This document shows, in pieces, positions 45,888 through 56,603 of a stretch of DNA of 64,000 nt; position 1 is the stretch's first letter, and every line of letters begins with the position of its first letter. The stretch covers positions 124,001 to 188,000 of the forward strand of contig CANMQI010000003.1 of NCBI GenBank assembly GCA_947499955.1, given 5' to 3'. A program made the translations under genes and the position numbers. The notes beneath the pieces are model-generated. The model was not told the origin of the DNA. It did not search any database and worked only from the letters and a program-made list of their open reading frames with translations. Source of the stretch: an uncultured Granulosicoccus sp. GTDB taxonomy: Bacteria > Pseudomonadota > Gammaproteobacteria > Granulosicoccales > Granulosicoccaceae.

Positions 45888-46087
45888 CAGAATCCCCCCT
45901 TGGCCATGGCAGCAGCACGCTTGCTGCTGCAGGGACGTGAGCAGCTCTGGCAGGCGCCGGAGCCGTTGACGGCATTCAAGCCGCCACAGCTACCCGCGAT
46001 GGGTGATCGACCAAAGATGACACCGATGGCCATGCCGGCAATTGCCAGAGCCATAATGCCGAACGTGACGAGGAACAGTGACATCAT
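45887..46087 (-). CDS. nqrM: Na+-NQR maturation protein NqrM
   Basis: A 66-residue protein of the NqrM (DUF539) family. One N-terminal membrane helix is followed by a cysteine-rich tail, SCGGLNAVNGSGACQSCSRPC. NqrM is required for assembly of Na+-NQR, probably by delivering iron for the Fe site between NqrD and NqrE. GGAGAG precedes the start (ATG at 46087, next codon also ATG). It lies directly after apbE and overlaps the CBS gene. Confidence 0.92.
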   Translation of the reverse strand: MMSLFLVTFGIMALAIAGMAIGVIFGRSPIAGSCGGLNAVNGSGACQSCSRPCSSKRAAAMAKGGF

Positions 46088-46112
46088 AAGTCTCTCCAGA
46101 CGATCGTGATCG

Positions 46113-47183
46113 TTAGCCGTACAACGCTTCGAATGCCGAGCTGTGTCGCTCTGCCAGCGAAGAGCCTGACTTCAGTATCAGCTGTGCGGCAACGCCATGC
46201 TGTTCTGCAAACGCCATGGCATCATCGGCACCCATGATCATCAGGGAAGTGGACAGTGCGTCCGCCGCCATGGTGGATTCGGCAACCACGCTGACCGAGG
46301 CCAGGCCGTTGTGAACCGGTTGGCCGGTGCGCGGATCGATGGCATGAGAGTAACGTTGCCCACCGTCGTCGAAGAAATTGCGGTAATCGCCGGACGTGGC
46401 AATTGCCCGGTTTTCCAGGTCGATGACGCGGAATACATCACGCCGTCCTGCTTCCGGTTTTTCGATAGCCACTTTCCAGGCACTGCCGTCGGGTTTGCGA
46501 CCTTTGGCCGCCAGCTCACCACCGACCTCGACCAGGTAGCTTTCAACGCCATTGGCACCCAGAACAGCAGCGACACGATCGACCGCATGACCCTTGGCGA
46601 TACCGGACAGATCCAGTTCGATGTCGGACTTGCGCTTGCGTACGGCATTCGCGTCGAGATCGACGTCGATGTACTCATGACCGATACGAGCCATGGTCTG
46701 GCTGATGGACTGCGTACCCGGGCGATGTCCGCGAGCAGCGGCGTCACCGGCAGTCGAGCTGCCAGCACCGAATCCCCATAGATCAACCAGAGGACCGACG
46801 GTTGCATCGAAGGCACCGTTGGTGCTCTCACTGGTCTGCAAGGCATGCGCAATGACTCGCGTCGTGGCAGGCGTCATGGATTGCCAGTCGCCATCGACAC
46901 TCCTGTTCAGTCTGGACAGTTCCGAATCGGCCTTCCAGGTGGACATATGGGTATCGACATCACGAAGTACCGAGAGCACTTCCTGCTCCAGGCCCTCTTT
47001 CACGGAACCACCAAGCCGGACACTGTAACCCGTGCCCATGACCAGACCTTCAAACCCTGCCAGGTCCGGTGTGCTGGCGGTGCCAGTTCTGCCAACCAGT
47101 GACAACACACCTGCCGGTAACAGGATGCCGCCGCCGATCAGCATGGATGACTTCAAAAAGCTGCGTCTGTTCATAATTCTCAT
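46113..47183 (-). CDS. apbE: FAD:protein FMN transferase ApbE
   Basis: About 356 residues. The N-terminus has a twin-arginine signal (NRRSFLKSSMLIGGG), so it probably acts in the periplasm. ApbE attaches FMN covalently to Thr or Ser of target subunits, here NqrB and NqrC, using FAD. Typical motifs are MGTGYSVRL, DATVGPLVDLWGFG, DLSGIAKGHAVDRV and YSHAIDPRTGQPV. Starts at 47183 or 47174 are both possible; GAGG lies just upstream. It overlaps no gene but begins 17 bases after the nqrF stop, in the operon. Its presence next to a NqrC with Ser at the flavin site is notable. Confidence 0.93.
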   Translation of the reverse strand: MRIMNRRSFLKSSMLIGGGILLPAGVLSLVGRTGTASTPDLAGFEGLVMGTGYSVRLGGSVKEGLEQEVLSVLRDVDTHMSTWKADSELSRLNRSVDGDWQSMTPATTRVIAHALQTSESTNGAFDATVGPLVDLWGFGAGSSTAGDAAARGHRPGTQSISQTMARIGHEYIDVDLDANAVRKRKSDIELDLSGIAKGHAVDRVAAVLGANGVESYLVEVGGELAAKGRKPDGSAWKVAIEKPEAGRRDVFRVIDLENRAIATSGDYRNFFDDGGQRYSHAIDPRTGQPVHNGLASVSVVAESTMAADALSTSLMIMGADDAMAFAEQHGVAAQLILKSGSSLAERHSSAFEALYG

Positions 47184-47199
47184 TTGCCTCGTAATCGAC

Positions 47200-48423
47200 T
47201 CAGCCGCCGAAGTCGTCAAGCATGATGTGTTCGTCTTCCACACCCAGTTCGTGGAGCATGTCGATAACCGCCGCGTTCATCATCGGTGGTCCGCACATGT
47301 AAAACTCGCAGTCTTCGGGTGTGGGGTGATTTTTAAGGTAATTCTCGAGCAGTACATTATGAATGAAGCCGGTATAACCCGTCCATTCGTCTTCAGGCAA
47401 TGGATCGGACAATGCCAGATGCCATTGGAAATTCTCGTTCTCGGCCTGCAGCCTGTCGAAATGATCTGCATAGAACGTCTCACGCAGGCTTCGAGCTCCG
47501 TACCAGAAACTGATCTTGCGATCGGTGTGTACGCGCATCAGCTGATCGAAGATGTGTGAGCGCATCGGAGCCATACCGGCACCCCCACCAATGAATACCA
47601 TTTCGTTCCTGGTCTCCTTGGCAAAGAACTCACCATAAGGACCCGATATGGTCGCCTTGTCACCGGGTTTCAAGTTGAAGATCCAGGAGGACATCTCACC
47701 TGCCGGTACATCGTCGATTCGGCTCGGTGGAGGCGAGGCGATTCGCACATTCAACATGATGATGCCTTCCTCTTCCGGATAGTTCGCCATGGAGTAGGCG
47801 CGCATTACCGGCTCGGATACCTTCGACTCGATTTTCCAGAGGTTGAAGCGATCCCAGTCTTCACGGAATTTTTCTTCCACATCGAATTCACTGTACTTCA
47901 CATGATGCGGCGGACACTCGATCTGTATGTAGCCACCAGCACGGAATGGAACCGTCTCGCCTTTTGGCAATTCCAGCACCAGCTCCTTGATGAAGGTTGC
48001 CACGTTGTCGTTGGAGCGTACGGTACAGTCCCACTTGCGCACGCCGAAGACCTCTTCGGGCACTTCGATGCGCATGTTCTGCTTGACCGTGAGCTGGCAG
48101 GACAATCGGCCGCCTTCTGCCGCTTCCCGCTTGTTGATATGACCAGTCTCGGTCGGCAGGATGGAACCGCCGCCTTCCAGCACCCGGACCTTGCACTGGC
48201 CGCAGGTACCACCACCGCCACAGGCCGAGGCCACATACAGTTCGGCATCAGCCAGTGCACCCAACAGCTTCGAGCCGACGGGTGTGTGGATGGTCTTCTC
48301 GCCGTTGATCAGTACATCCACATTACCGCTGGCGACCAGTTTCGATTTGGCGCCGAGAATGATGCCGACAAGCACCAGCAGGATGATGGTGAAGAGGACA
48401 ACTCCCAGGATAATCTCAACCAT
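47200..48423 (-). CDS. nqrF: Na+-NQR subunit F
   Basis: 407 residues, the electron entry subunit. An N-terminal TM helix is followed by a [2Fe-2S] ferredoxin domain ([14 protein letters not shown] and a later Cys), an FAD domain ([11 protein letters not shown]) and an NADH domain ([26 protein letters not shown]). It oxidises NADH at the cytoplasmic face and passes electrons toward NqrC and NqrB. It is followed closely by apbE. Confidence 0.97.
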   Translation of the reverse strand: MVEIILGVVLFTIILLVLVGIILGAKSKLVASGNVDVLINGEKTIHTPVGSKLLGALADAELYVASACGGGGTCGQCKVRVLEGGGSILPTETGHINKREAAEGGRLSCQLTVKQNMRIEVPEEVFGVRKWDCTVRSNDNVATFIKELVLELPKGETVPFRAGGYIQIECPPHHVKYSEFDVEEKFREDWDRFNLWKIESKVSEPVMRAYSMANYPEEEGIIMLNVRIASPPPSRIDDVPAGEMSSWIFNLKPGDKATISGPYGEFFAKETRNEMVFIGGGAGMAPMRSHIFDQLMRVHTDRKISFWYGARSLRETFYADHFDRLQAENENFQWHLALSDPLPEDEWTGYTGFIHNVLLENYLKNHPTPEDCEFYMCGPPMMNAAVIDMLHELGVEDEHIMLDDFGG

Positions 48424-48489
48424 GACAGCACGCCCCCGTGTGTCCGAATACAGTCACATTCATGTTTCTCTTGTGCAGTCGCTTGGGCA

Positions 48490-49098
48490 TCATAGTTGAA
48501 TACCCGAAAATGCCATGAAACCCAGAGACATCAGGCCAGCAGTGATAAAGGTGATTCCCAGACCTTGCAGGCCGGCCGGAACATCACTGTATTTGAGCTT
48601 CTCTCGTATACCTGCCAGGGCGGTGATTGCCAACGCCCAACCAGCGCCACTACCCACCCCGTAAACCACACTTTCGCTGAATCCGTAATCGCGTTCCACC
48701 ATGAACAGCGAGCCACCGAGAATGGCGCAGTTGACGGTTATCAGCGGCAGGAATACACCCAGTGCGTTGTACAGAGCCGGGAAGTACTTGTCGAGCAACA
48801 TCTCCAGGATCTGTACCAGCGCCGCGATGACACCGATGTAACAGATCAGACCCAGAAAGCTCAGATCGACATCCGGCATACCCATCCATGCCAGAGCGCC
48901 ATCACTCAACAGGTACTGATACAGCAGATTGTTTGCCGGGACCGTGATGGCCTGGACGAAAATGACCGCGGTACCCAGACCCATGGCCGTCCCGATGTTC
49001 TTGGACACCGCCAGAAACGTACACATTCCCAGGAAGAACGATAACGCCAGGTTTTCGATGAATATCGACTTGACGAAAAGGCTTAGCAGAGCCTCCAT
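48490..49098 (-). CDS. nqrE: Na+-NQR subunit E
   Basis: A 202-residue membrane subunit with six helices, paralogous to NqrD and RnfA. The conserved Cys regions that bind the intramembrane iron site are present ([12 protein letters not shown] and [13 protein letters not shown]). Its start shares a base with the nqrD stop at 49098, showing translational coupling. Confidence 0.96.
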   Translation of the reverse strand: MEALLSLFVKSIFIENLALSFFLGMCTFLAVSKNIGTAMGLGTAVIFVQAITVPANNLLYQYLLSDGALAWMGMPDVDLSFLGLICYIGVIAALVQILEMLLDKYFPALYNALGVFLPLITVNCAILGGSLFMVERDYGFSESVVYGVGSGAGWALAITALAGIREKLKYSDVPAGLQGLGITFITAGLMSLGFMAFSGIQL

Positions 49099-49760
49099 CA
49101 GAGAACCTCCGAGCTATGAGCGTCGCTGATACGGAATTCCGCCTTTTCAACCTGTGCTGTCTTCCAGCTGCGAATGGCCCAGATCATCAGACCGATGATG
49201 AAGAACGCGCTGGGTGGCAACAACATCATGCCATTGGTGTAGTACCAGCCACCGTCGTTGACGGAAGGCAATATGGTGTAACCCAGCAACGTGCCCGAAC
49301 CGAACAACTCACGAACCGTACCGACGATGATCAGGACCAGACTGTAGCCCAGTCCGTTGCCCAGCCCATCGAGCATACTGATCATGGGTGGGTTCTTCAT
49401 GGCGAACGCTTCAGCACGACCCAGCACGATACAGTTGGTGATGATCAGCCCCACGAACACCGACAGTGATTTGGCCACATCGTAGGCAAAGGCCTTGAGC
49501 AGCTGATCCACCACGATGACCAGTGATGCAATGATGGTCATCTGCACGATGATACGAATACTGGACGGCACATGATTGCGTATCAGTGATATCGAGGCAT
49601 TCGAACAGGCCACGACCGTGGTCAGAGCCACAGCCATCAGCAAGGAGGCTGCCAGCGTCGTCGTGACCGCCAGTGCCGAACAGATACCCAGTATCTGTAG
49701 TGTGATCGGATTGTTATCGACCAATGGGTCGAAGACAACTTTCTTCGTATCCGCGTCCAT
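49098..49760 (-). CDS. nqrD: Na+-NQR subunit D
   Basis: A 220-residue six-helix membrane subunit that pairs with NqrE around the Fe site. Cys motifs [12 protein letters not shown] and [16 protein letters not shown] are present. It overlaps nqrE by one base and follows nqrC by two bases. Slightly longer at the C-terminus than Vibrio NqrD (210). Confidence 0.96.
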   Translation of the reverse strand: MDADTKKVVFDPLVDNNPITLQILGICSALAVTTTLAASLLMAVALTTVVACSNASISLIRNHVPSSIRIIVQMTIIASLVIVVDQLLKAFAYDVAKSLSVFVGLIITNCIVLGRAEAFAMKNPPMISMLDGLGNGLGYSLVLIIVGTVRELFGSGTLLGYTILPSVNDGGWYYTNGMMLLPPSAFFIIGLMIWAIRSWKTAQVEKAEFRISDAHSSEVL

Positions 49761-49762
49761 GA

Positions 49763-50710
49763 TTATGCCCCTTGCTGTCTGAGGTTTTCGAGGAAGGTGC
49801 CAAAGCCCTGCTCGTCGAGCCAGAAACGCAGCAGTTGAGACACGCCGCGACTGGTCAGCGAGGCACCCGCCAGGCCATCGACACTGAAGGCTGCATCGGC
49901 GGATTTCTCATCGACAACACCCTTGATCACCTGAATTCGCACTTCACCCGTCTCGTCATAGGCCAGCTTGCCTTTCCACTTGGCCTGCCAGTCCAGATTG
50001 TCGACTTCACCGCCCAGACCCGGGGTTTCGGCATGATCGTAGAACTTCAGACCCTGAATGGTCTTGAGATCACTGTCCAGAGACACGAAACCGTACAGCG
50101 TGGACCAGAGCCCGAGGCCGTTGACCGGCAGAATGATCTGGGTGAAGTCATCACCCTCGCCGACCAGATAGACTTCCGAATAGCGGGCCTTGCGACCGAT
50201 GCCGGCGATATCTTCATCACCGGGAATCGAGACACTGAGTTCCGGGTCACGCGCCGCGATGTACTGGTCGTACTCCACGTCCATGAACTTGTCGGTGAAC
50301 TCTCCGGTCTCCAGATCGACCATGCGTCGCTGCACATTGGCAAACGCCTCCTCGATATCGTCACCGGGCTGCAGCAAACCGGCCACTGCCAGGATATTGC
50401 GTTTGCGGTCAAGCGCCGCGTTTTCGCTCTGCATGGGCCGCAACAACACGGCGGCACCGGCAACGACGATGGAACAGGCCAGACACATGACCAGAGCCAC
50501 AGCCAGCGTCTTCTTGGTGCTGTCATTGGGCAAGGCCATCACCGCCTTGAACTGCCCCATCAGACCGTTGCCCGCGGGCACCCCTGCGGGCGCCCCTGCG
50601 GGCGCCCCTGCGGGCGCCTGCTTACCGGCCAGATCATCACGGCGCACCACCTGTTGTGGATCAGGGGCGTCCTGTTTTTCCTCTGGCGATTTATCGATTG
50701 GATTGTTCAA
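49763..50710 (-). CDS. nqrC: Na+-NQR subunit C with Ser at flavin site and repeat-bearing N-terminus
   Basis: 315 residues, against about 257 in Vibrio. The extra length is an N-terminal cytoplasmic extension of about 55 residues, including a Pro/Ala/Gly tract of four-residue repeats (APAG). One TM helix (about 70-92) then leads to the periplasmic FMN-binding domain. The flavinylation motif, normally SGATLTS, reads AGASLTS, so Ser284 occupies the place of the FMN-bearing Thr. ApbE can modify Ser as well as Thr in some targets, so activity may be retained. It starts three bases before the nqrB stop, so the two genes overlap slightly. Confidence 0.95.
   Translation of the reverse strand: MNNPIDKSPEEKQDAPDPQQVVRRDDLAGKQAPAGAPAGAPAGVPAGNGLMGQFKAVMALPNDSTKKTLAVALVMCLACSIVVAGAAVLLRPMQSENAALDRKRNILAVAGLLQPGDDIEEAFANVQRRMVDLETGEFTDKFMDVEYDQYIAARDPELSVSIPGDEDIAGIGRKARYSEVYLVGEGDDFTQIILPVNGLGLWSTLYGFVSLDSDLKTIQGLKFYDHAETPGLGGEVDNLDWQAKWKGKLAYDETGEVRIQVIKGVVDEKSADAAFSVDGLAGASLTSRGVSQLLRFWLDEQGFGTFLENLRQQGA
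50576..50622. repeat. 12-bp repeat in nqrC encoding APAG units
   Basis: About four head-to-tail 12-base units (consensus GGCGCCCCTGCG on the + strand, one with a base change) encode four APAG/VPAG repeats in the NqrC N-terminal extension. Changes in copy number would keep the frame. Confidence 0.85.
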
Positions 50711-51927
50711 CTTGCCACCCCTGTGCGTCTCATGCGACGACGGATATTGGCCTGAATGACGCCGTAGTCAATCAGCGGCGCTACCAGGTTGGCGAACAGG
50801 ATCGCCAGCATGATGCCCTCCGGGTAGGCCGGATTCACAACGCGGATGATCACGGTCATGAAACCGATCAGCGCACCGAATATCCAGCGCCCCGTATTGG
50901 TCATCGAGGCACTGACCGGGTCAGTTGCCATGAAGACCATGCCGAACGCAAAACCACCCACAACGAGATGCCAATACCAGGGCATGCCGAACATCGGGTT
51001 GGTATCGCTGCCAATCAGGTTGAGTAACATGCTGGTACCGACCATGCCGAGAAAGACACCCAGAATGATTCGCCACGATGCAATACGGGTATAGATGAGG
51101 AACGCAGCCCCCAGCAGACAGGCCAGCGTGGAGGTTGCACCGATGGAGCCCTGTATGGAGCCGAAGAAGGCATCCATCCATTCGATACCGCCTTCGCGGA
51201 TAGCGTCCATTCCGCCCTGCGCACCCAGACTCAAGGCCGTGGCACCACTGAAACCGTCTACCGCTGTCCAGACAGCATCACCTGACATCTGAGCGGGATA
51301 GGCGAAGAACAGAAACGCACGCCCTGTCAGTGCCGGGTTGAGAAAGTTCTTGCCGGTTCCGCCAAACACTTCCTTGCCGATCACGACACCAAAGGAGATG
51401 CCCAGTGCCGCCTGCCACAATGGCACGGTCGGTGGCAGTATCAGCGCGTACAGCATGGACGTGACGAGAAAACCTTCGTTCACTTCATGGTTGCGTACGG
51501 CAGCAAAGGTGACTTCCCAGAAACCACCTGCCATCAGCGTGACGATGTAGATCGGCAGGAAGTACATCAAGCCGTGCAGAAAGCTGTCATAGAGGCTCGA
51601 GGGGTCGTAATCGACACCCAGCAAACCAAGCGCAGCACCGCGCCAGCCTTCGGCGCTGGCAACGCCCATATCGGCCATGGCCAGATTGGCCTGATAGCCG
51701 ACATTCCACAAACCGGCAAAGATGCACGGCAAGGTGGCGAGCACGACATAACTCATGACCCTTTTCAGGTCGATGGCGTCACGTACATGAGGTGAGGTGC
51801 GGGTGACGTCCGACGGTGTATACAGGAATGTATCCACCATCTCATACAAGGCATAGTACTTCTCGTACTGACCACCCTTGGCGAAGAGCGGGTGTACGCG
51901 GTCCAGCCAGCGTCGCATCGGTGACAT
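50707..51927 (-). CDS. nqrB: Na+-NQR subunit B
   Basis: 406 residues with about ten membrane helices, the core of the sodium pump. The covalent FMN site is intact: Thr230 in [12 protein letters not shown]. The ubiquinone-site region includes [20 protein letters not shown]. The ATG at 51927 is chosen for AAGGAAGG upstream; it lies five bases after the nqrA stop. Na+-NQR couples NADH:ubiquinone oxidation to Na+ export. Confidence 0.97.
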   Translation of the reverse strand: MSPMRRWLDRVHPLFAKGGQYEKYYALYEMVDTFLYTPSDVTRTSPHVRDAIDLKRVMSYVVLATLPCIFAGLWNVGYQANLAMADMGVASAEGWRGAALGLLGVDYDPSSLYDSFLHGLMYFLPIYIVTLMAGGFWEVTFAAVRNHEVNEGFLVTSMLYALILPPTVPLWQAALGISFGVVIGKEVFGGTGKNFLNPALTGRAFLFFAYPAQMSGDAVWTAVDGFSGATALSLGAQGGMDAIREGGIEWMDAFFGSIQGSIGATSTLACLLGAAFLIYTRIASWRIILGVFLGMVGTSMLLNLIGSDTNPMFGMPWYWHLVVGGFAFGMVFMATDPVSASMTNTGRWIFGALIGFMTVIIRVVNPAYPEGIMLAILFANLVAPLIDYGVIQANIRRRMRRTGVAS

Positions 51928-51931
51928 AGTA

Positions 51932-53308
51932 TTAGCCTTCCTTCTCGATTTGTTCGAGGTTGCTGCGCAGAACCGGGCCGTAGTCGTATTTGCCGGAACA
52001 CACGAAGGCGCACAGGGCGAGATCCTCTTCGTCAAGTTCGAGACAACCCAGCTTCTGCGCCATGTCAGTGTCACTCACCAGCAGGGAACGCAGTAATTGC
52101 GTCGGCAGGATGTCCAGCGGCATGACACGCTCATAGTTACCGGTGGGTACCATGGCGCGTGGACTGCCATTGGTGGACGTATGGAACTCGAAGTCGGCAT
52201 CATCTCGCTTGAAACTGGAGAACAGCACATTGGTAATGGAGAATTTGTTGCTGGCCGGATTGATCCATCCCAGCAACTCGCGCTTGCGCCCTTCTGCCAG
52301 TACTGACAATTGTGTGTGGTAACGCCCCAGGAAGGCCGTCTGGTTGGCAGCTCGACGACCGGAGAGCACGGAACCGGTAATGATTCGGCACTCCGTTTTC
52401 TCCAGTGAATCTGCCACCAGTTCCTCCGTGCTGGCACCGACACGGGTTCGCAGCAATCGTGGTTCGAGAACGACCGGTCCACCCAGCGCAATGACACGTT
52501 CCATCCAGAGCTTGCCCGTCGTGAACAACTTGCCAATGGCAATGACATCCTGATAACCGAGGTGCCATACGGTGCGTGTCTCGTTGACCGGATGCAGATG
52601 ATGAATATGCGTACCCGGCAACCCGGCCGGATGAGGCCCGGCAAATTCGCTGCTGTGAATGCCCTGACCATGCGTCGATGGCAGGTTCTGCGGTACCGGT
52701 ATCTCAGCGCCCGCCGCCTTGCAGACATGGACCTTGCCTTCGGTGAGCTTGGTCAGCACTTGCAGACCATCGCTGAAGGCGTCTGCCTGCTCGGCGATGA
52801 TGACCTGCGGATCGGCCGCCAGTGGATTCGTATCCATGGCTGTTACGAAGATCGCATCGGGCGTGGATTCCGAATGCGGTATCCTGCTGTATGGACGAGT
52901 TCGGAACGAGGTCCAGAGGCCGGTGCGGCACAGGGTCTCGCGAACGAATTGTGGCTCCAGCTTGAACAGATCGTCTGATGAGACAGCGTCTGTCAGCGAC
53001 GGGCTTTCTTCATCGGCGTCAAGCTTGATGACAACCGATTGCAATACCCGGCGAGCCCCTCGATGGATGGACTCGACAACACCGGACCCCGGTGCCGTGA
53101 AATTGACAGCGGCATCGTGCTTGGCGGTGAACAATGGTTGACCGAGAGTGACACGATCCCCCTCTGCCACCTTCATGGTAGGACGTAGACCCAGATAGTC
53201 GCGGCCTGTCAGAGCGACTGTAGACACCGGATTCGCGTCGTGTATTGTTTGTTCGGGCTTGCCGTCAAGAGGCAGATCAAGACCCTTCTCGATACGTATC
53301 GAACTCAT
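51932..53308 (-). CDS. nqrA: Na+-NQR subunit A
   Basis: A 458-residue cytosolic subunit, first gene of the operon. The N-terminus [17 protein letters not shown] is typical, as are [21 protein letters not shown] and the C-terminal [12 protein letters not shown]. The ATG at 53308 is chosen with GAGG upstream and gives the standard length (Vibrio 446). The 263-bp region before it should contain the operon promoter; TTCAAA with TACAGT 16 bases on is a weak candidate. Confidence 0.96.
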   Translation of the reverse strand: MSSIRIEKGLDLPLDGKPEQTIHDANPVSTVALTGRDYLGLRPTMKVAEGDRVTLGQPLFTAKHDAAVNFTAPGSGVVESIHRGARRVLQSVVIKLDADEESPSLTDAVSSDDLFKLEPQFVRETLCRTGLWTSFRTRPYSRIPHSESTPDAIFVTAMDTNPLAADPQVIIAEQADAFSDGLQVLTKLTEGKVHVCKAAGAEIPVPQNLPSTHGQGIHSSEFAGPHPAGLPGTHIHHLHPVNETRTVWHLGYQDVIAIGKLFTTGKLWMERVIALGGPVVLEPRLLRTRVGASTEELVADSLEKTECRIITGSVLSGRRAANQTAFLGRYHTQLSVLAEGRKRELLGWINPASNKFSITNVLFSSFKRDDADFEFHTSTNGSPRAMVPTGNYERVMPLDILPTQLLRSLLVSDTDMAQKLGCLELDEEDLALCAFVCSGKYDYGPVLRSNLEQIEKEG

Positions 53309-53571
53309 GGTTGCTCGCCTCGGTAGGTAGAGCAACGCAGCACTAGACCCCAGATTGGCAAAGAGATGCTCCTCATGGTAAATCGTGGTGTGTTGATGCT
53401 GCACGACCCGCGGCGGAATCGAGCTGCGCTTGGATGGGACAAACTGTATCTTAACCTGCCTTGCTTTGAAAATGGTACTTGGCGCAAGGAATCAGTTGCA
53501 TATAACGGCAGGCAACGACACAGTCTAAACACCGAAAACTCCCGCTGTAACCTGTTCTTGATGAACACGAT

Positions 53572-55200
53572 TCATGACTGTCTCAACGAATCGACATACT
53601 GCCAGACACTGGAAATAACGACCGAGCCCTCGCCGACAGCCGAAGCGACACGTTTGACGGAACCGGATCGAACATCGCCCACGACGAAGATGCCATCGTG
53701 TGAAGTTTCATAGGCATTCGATTTTCCCACTTCGGCTCCACTGAGTACATAGCCCTTGTCGTCCAGCTCTACGCAACCATTGAGCCATTGTGTGTTCGGC
53801 GCGGCGCCCACCATGATGAATACGCCACGAGTCTTCAGCTGCCGCATCTTGCCGGAGGGCCGATGTACAACGTCAATGGCTGCCAGATAGTCCTTCCCGT
53901 GAACACCGGTCATTTCCGTCTCATAGTGAATGGTGATGGCAGGGTCGCTCTCCAGGCGTCGCGACAGATAGTCGGACATGGACAGGGCAAGGGTGGTACT
54001 TCTGACAAACAGATGTACGTGATCGGACGTACGCGACAGGAACATGGCGGCCTGTCCGGCAGAGTTGCCTCCACCGATGACCACGACTTCTGTCTCCCGG
54101 CACCAGCGAGATTCGCTGTCCGTCGCAGCATAGAAGATGCCAGAGCCTTCCAGTCGATCCAGATTCGGGATGCCCAGGCTTCGATACTGGACACCGGTGG
54201 CGATGATAACCGCGCGTGCGTTGACGCTGCGCTCCTCTTCCAGCTCCACGCTGAACAGTTTGTCAGCGCCTTGCTTCAACGACACCGCACGCCGTGGCAA
54301 GGTAAATCTTGTGCCGAACTTCAAGGCCTGAACCTCGCCGCGCCAGACGAGGTCAGCACCGGAAATGCCGGTCATGAAGCCCATGTAGTTCTCGATACGA
54401 CTCGACGCCCCGGCCTGACCACCAACGGCCAGGCTTTCGATGACGAGCGCCACCAGCCCTTCGGCGCCGGCATAGACACCCGCAGCAACACCTGCCGGGC
54501 CCGCGCCGACGATGACCACATCGATGACCTCGTCCCTGCCCACATTCAGTCCCAGACCCAGCAGGTCGGCAATCTTTCTGGGTGTGGGGTCGGTGACCAC
54601 CTGGTTCTTGCCGACGATGACCACCGCCTGCTCTGCGCTGACACCACACATCGCAGACAGCTGTTCGGCGGCCGGATCGCCAATGGCCAGGGAACGCACC
54701 GGTAGTCGGCTACGATGCGCCAGAGCTTCGATCTGTCTGACGTCGCGATCAGCCTCGGCCCCTATCAGGGTCAGGCCGATGTCGTTCGCTTCGAGAAACC
54801 GACGACGACGGGCTGCGAATACCGTGATGATACGATCGCTCAACTCCGGCATGCGGCTCATGAGCTCGAACATGCTCGATCTCGGCACACCGATCATGCG
54901 GCTCCGGCACACCGCTCGAGCGCCGAGCATGTGATTGCCACCATTGAGAAAGGAGATCTCACCCAGGTACTGTCCCGGACCCAGGGTCGCCTGCCCATAG
55001 CGTTCTCCACTGGCCGGATCGATGATCTCGATTTCACCGGATTCGACAAACCAGAACCGGTCTATCGGCGCGCCCTGCTCCACCAGCCAATCGCCCGCCT
55101 CAACCCAGCTGCACTTACCTGCGTCGCGCATTGCAGCAACATGATCGTCGGCAAGCGGTACGCGAACCATCGTAACCAGATCGTCGGCAATCGTTTCCAT
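53572..55200 (-). CDS. cNMP-binding domain fused to thioredoxin-reductase-like flavoprotein
   Basis: 542 residues. Residues 10-130 are a cyclic-nucleotide-binding domain of the CRP type (GDWLVEQGAPIDRFWFVESGE, GPGQYLGEISFL). Residues 140-215 look like a degenerate thioredoxin/glutaredoxin-like module. Residues 220-540 are a thioredoxin-reductase fold with FAD (VIVGAGPAGVAAGVYA), NAD(P)H (VVVIGGGNSAGQAAMFLSR) and GVFIMVGAAPNT motifs. The CxxC of true thioredoxin reductases is missing: the region reads FYAATDSESRWC. It is therefore probably a cNMP-controlled flavin oxidoreductase rather than a disulfide reductase. A class III cyclase gene lies 1.4 kb away. Confidence 0.88.
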   Translation of the reverse strand: METIADDLVTMVRVPLADDHVAAMRDAGKCSWVEAGDWLVEQGAPIDRFWFVESGEIEIIDPASGERYGQATLGPGQYLGEISFLNGGNHMLGARAVCRSRMIGVPRSSMFELMSRMPELSDRIITVFAARRRRFLEANDIGLTLIGAEADRDVRQIEALAHRSRLPVRSLAIGDPAAEQLSAMCGVSAEQAVVIVGKNQVVTDPTPRKIADLLGLGLNVGRDEVIDVVIVGAGPAGVAAGVYAGAEGLVALVIESLAVGGQAGASSRIENYMGFMTGISGADLVWRGEVQALKFGTRFTLPRRAVSLKQGADKLFSVELEEERSVNARAVIIATGVQYRSLGIPNLDRLEGSGIFYAATDSESRWCRETEVVVIGGGNSAGQAAMFLSRTSDHVHLFVRSTTLALSMSDYLSRRLESDPAITIHYETEMTGVHGKDYLAAIDVVHRPSGKMRQLKTRGVFIMVGAAPNTQWLNGCVELDDKGYVLSGAEVGKSNAYETSHDGIFVVGDVRSGSVKRVASAVGEGSVVISSVWQYVDSLRQS

Positions 55201-55219
55201 GAAGTCTCTCAGGCAATAT

Positions 55220-55238
55220 TGTCAGGCAAAGACTGACA
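55220..55238. promoter_or_regulatory. Short dyad upstream of the cNMP-flavoprotein gene
   Basis: TGTCAG and CTGACA are perfect inverted arms around seven bases, 20 bases upstream of the ATG at 55200. They could form an operator or a leader hairpin close to the ribosome site. No partner is assigned. Confidence 0.4.
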
Positions 55239-55402
55239 CAGTATTGACTGCTTTAGTGCAGGGCATGACAGCCACACCGGCCTTGTCCCAACAGTGATGC
55301 TGGAGCCAGGGTACATCGGGAGCAACTGGGGCAAGCTGGCACAGCCCCTCGACAGGAGCGCCACAACCATATCGGGTGGCAAGCCTTCGTCGCCTGATCA
55401 GC

Positions 55403-56338
55403 TCACCTCAGATCGGCTCCGGTATTTTCCCTGATCAACGCCTTGTACAGAGTCTGTATCCGGGCCGTCATCGGCCGTTCACCATTGCCAATGGCCTTGC
55501 CATCAATCGAGGCAACCGGGGTTTGCGCACCGAAGGTGCCAGTGAGAAAGGCCTCGTCGGCTCCATAGGCCTCATAGAGTGAATAGTGTTTTTCGAAAAC
55601 AGGGATGTCGTTCGCCCGACACAGATCGATGACCTTCTGTCGCGTCACGCCATTCATGCAGTAGTCCGGTGTCGATGTCCAGACTTCGCCGCGCCGCACC
55701 ACGAAAAAATTGCAGGCATTGGTTGTATTGACAAAGCCGTGGGGATCGAGCATCAGACCTTCGTCGGCACCTGCCTGCTCTGCCTGCAGACAGGCGATGA
55801 CACAGTTGAGTTTGGAATGGCTGTTGAACTTGGCGTCCTGACTCATCGGCAGCCCCCGCACCTGAGGCACGGTGGCCAGGGTGATCCCGGCGCTCTGCAG
55901 ACTACTTGCCGGTTTCGAATGCTCCATGATGATTACCAGAGTCGACCCGCTGGTGCTGAGCTTCGGATGCTGAAATGGCTTGTCCTTGATGCCACGTGTG
56001 AGCATGAGCCGACAGTGGACATCGTTGGTCATGCCATTGGCCGCAGCAGTCTGAGTCAAGGCGTCAAGAATGCCCTTCCTGTCCATGCCGACATCGAGTG
56101 ACACGGCCTTACAGGAGTTGAAGAAGCGATCCATGTGCTCATCGAAGAACGCCCACGTGCCGTTGTAGAGCCGCATCCCCTCCCACATGCCATCTCCCAG
56201 CATGAAGCCGGCGTCATACACAGATACCTTGGCTTCATCCCGGTGAACGATGTCGCCATTGACGTAAATCCTGATATCGCGATTACGATCATCCTCGGAA
56301 GCATCGTGTGTGCTGTGTCCGGATGTCCTGGCGTGCAT
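55403..56338 (-). CDS. Class IV aminotransferase (branched-chain / D-amino acid type)
   Basis: A 311-residue fold-type IV PLP enzyme. The motif SVYDAGFMLGDGMWEGMRLY is shared by the family, the PLP-binding Lys is in SHSKLNCVIA, and LTGTFGAQTPV binds the phosphate. It could be a branched-chain aminotransferase, a D-amino acid transaminase or an (R)-selective amine transaminase; the motifs seen do not decide. The first 20 residues (His/Asp/Arg rich) lie before the fold. AGGG precedes the ATG at 56338. It is divergent from the cyclase gene. Confidence 0.88.
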   Translation of the reverse strand: MHARTSGHSTHDASEDDRNRDIRIYVNGDIVHRDEAKVSVYDAGFMLGDGMWEGMRLYNGTWAFFDEHMDRFFNSCKAVSLDVGMDRKGILDALTQTAAANGMTNDVHCRLMLTRGIKDKPFQHPKLSTSGSTLVIIMEHSKPASSLQSAGITLATVPQVRGLPMSQDAKFNSHSKLNCVIACLQAEQAGADEGLMLDPHGFVNTTNACNFFVVRRGEVWTSTPDYCMNGVTRQKVIDLCRANDIPVFEKHYSLYEAYGADEAFLTGTFGAQTPVASIDGKAIGNGERPMTARIQTLYKALIRENTGADLR

Positions 56339-56540
56339 CGATCATTCCCTCGGGCAGGCGTCAGACTTGCGTCTGTGGGCCATGAATTTCCGGGGAATAC
56401 TGCCGACCTGCCTCTGCATTGTCAACATGAGGCACGAACGGCTCCGCCGACAAGCTGGCTTGCCCACTGCCAGTCTCTGCAGGGCGCCTGACCCCATGCC
56501 TGTAAACCACACTTCCCAAGCCGGGCGGCAATCTGTCATC

Positions 56541-56603
56541 ATGAACCTGCGTTTGTCCCGTATCCCTGCACGAGAGGTCATTGCCATGCTGGAGAGCCAG
56601 TGA
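56541..56603 (+). CDS. Possible 20-residue leader peptide overlapping the cyclase start
   Basis: A short frame (MNLRLSRIPAREVIAMLESQ) ends with TGA overlapping the GTG start of the cyclase gene by four bases. It could couple translation of the cyclase to its own. No strong ribosome site precedes it, so it may equally be chance. Confidence 0.3.
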   Translation: MNLRLSRIPAREVIAMLESQ

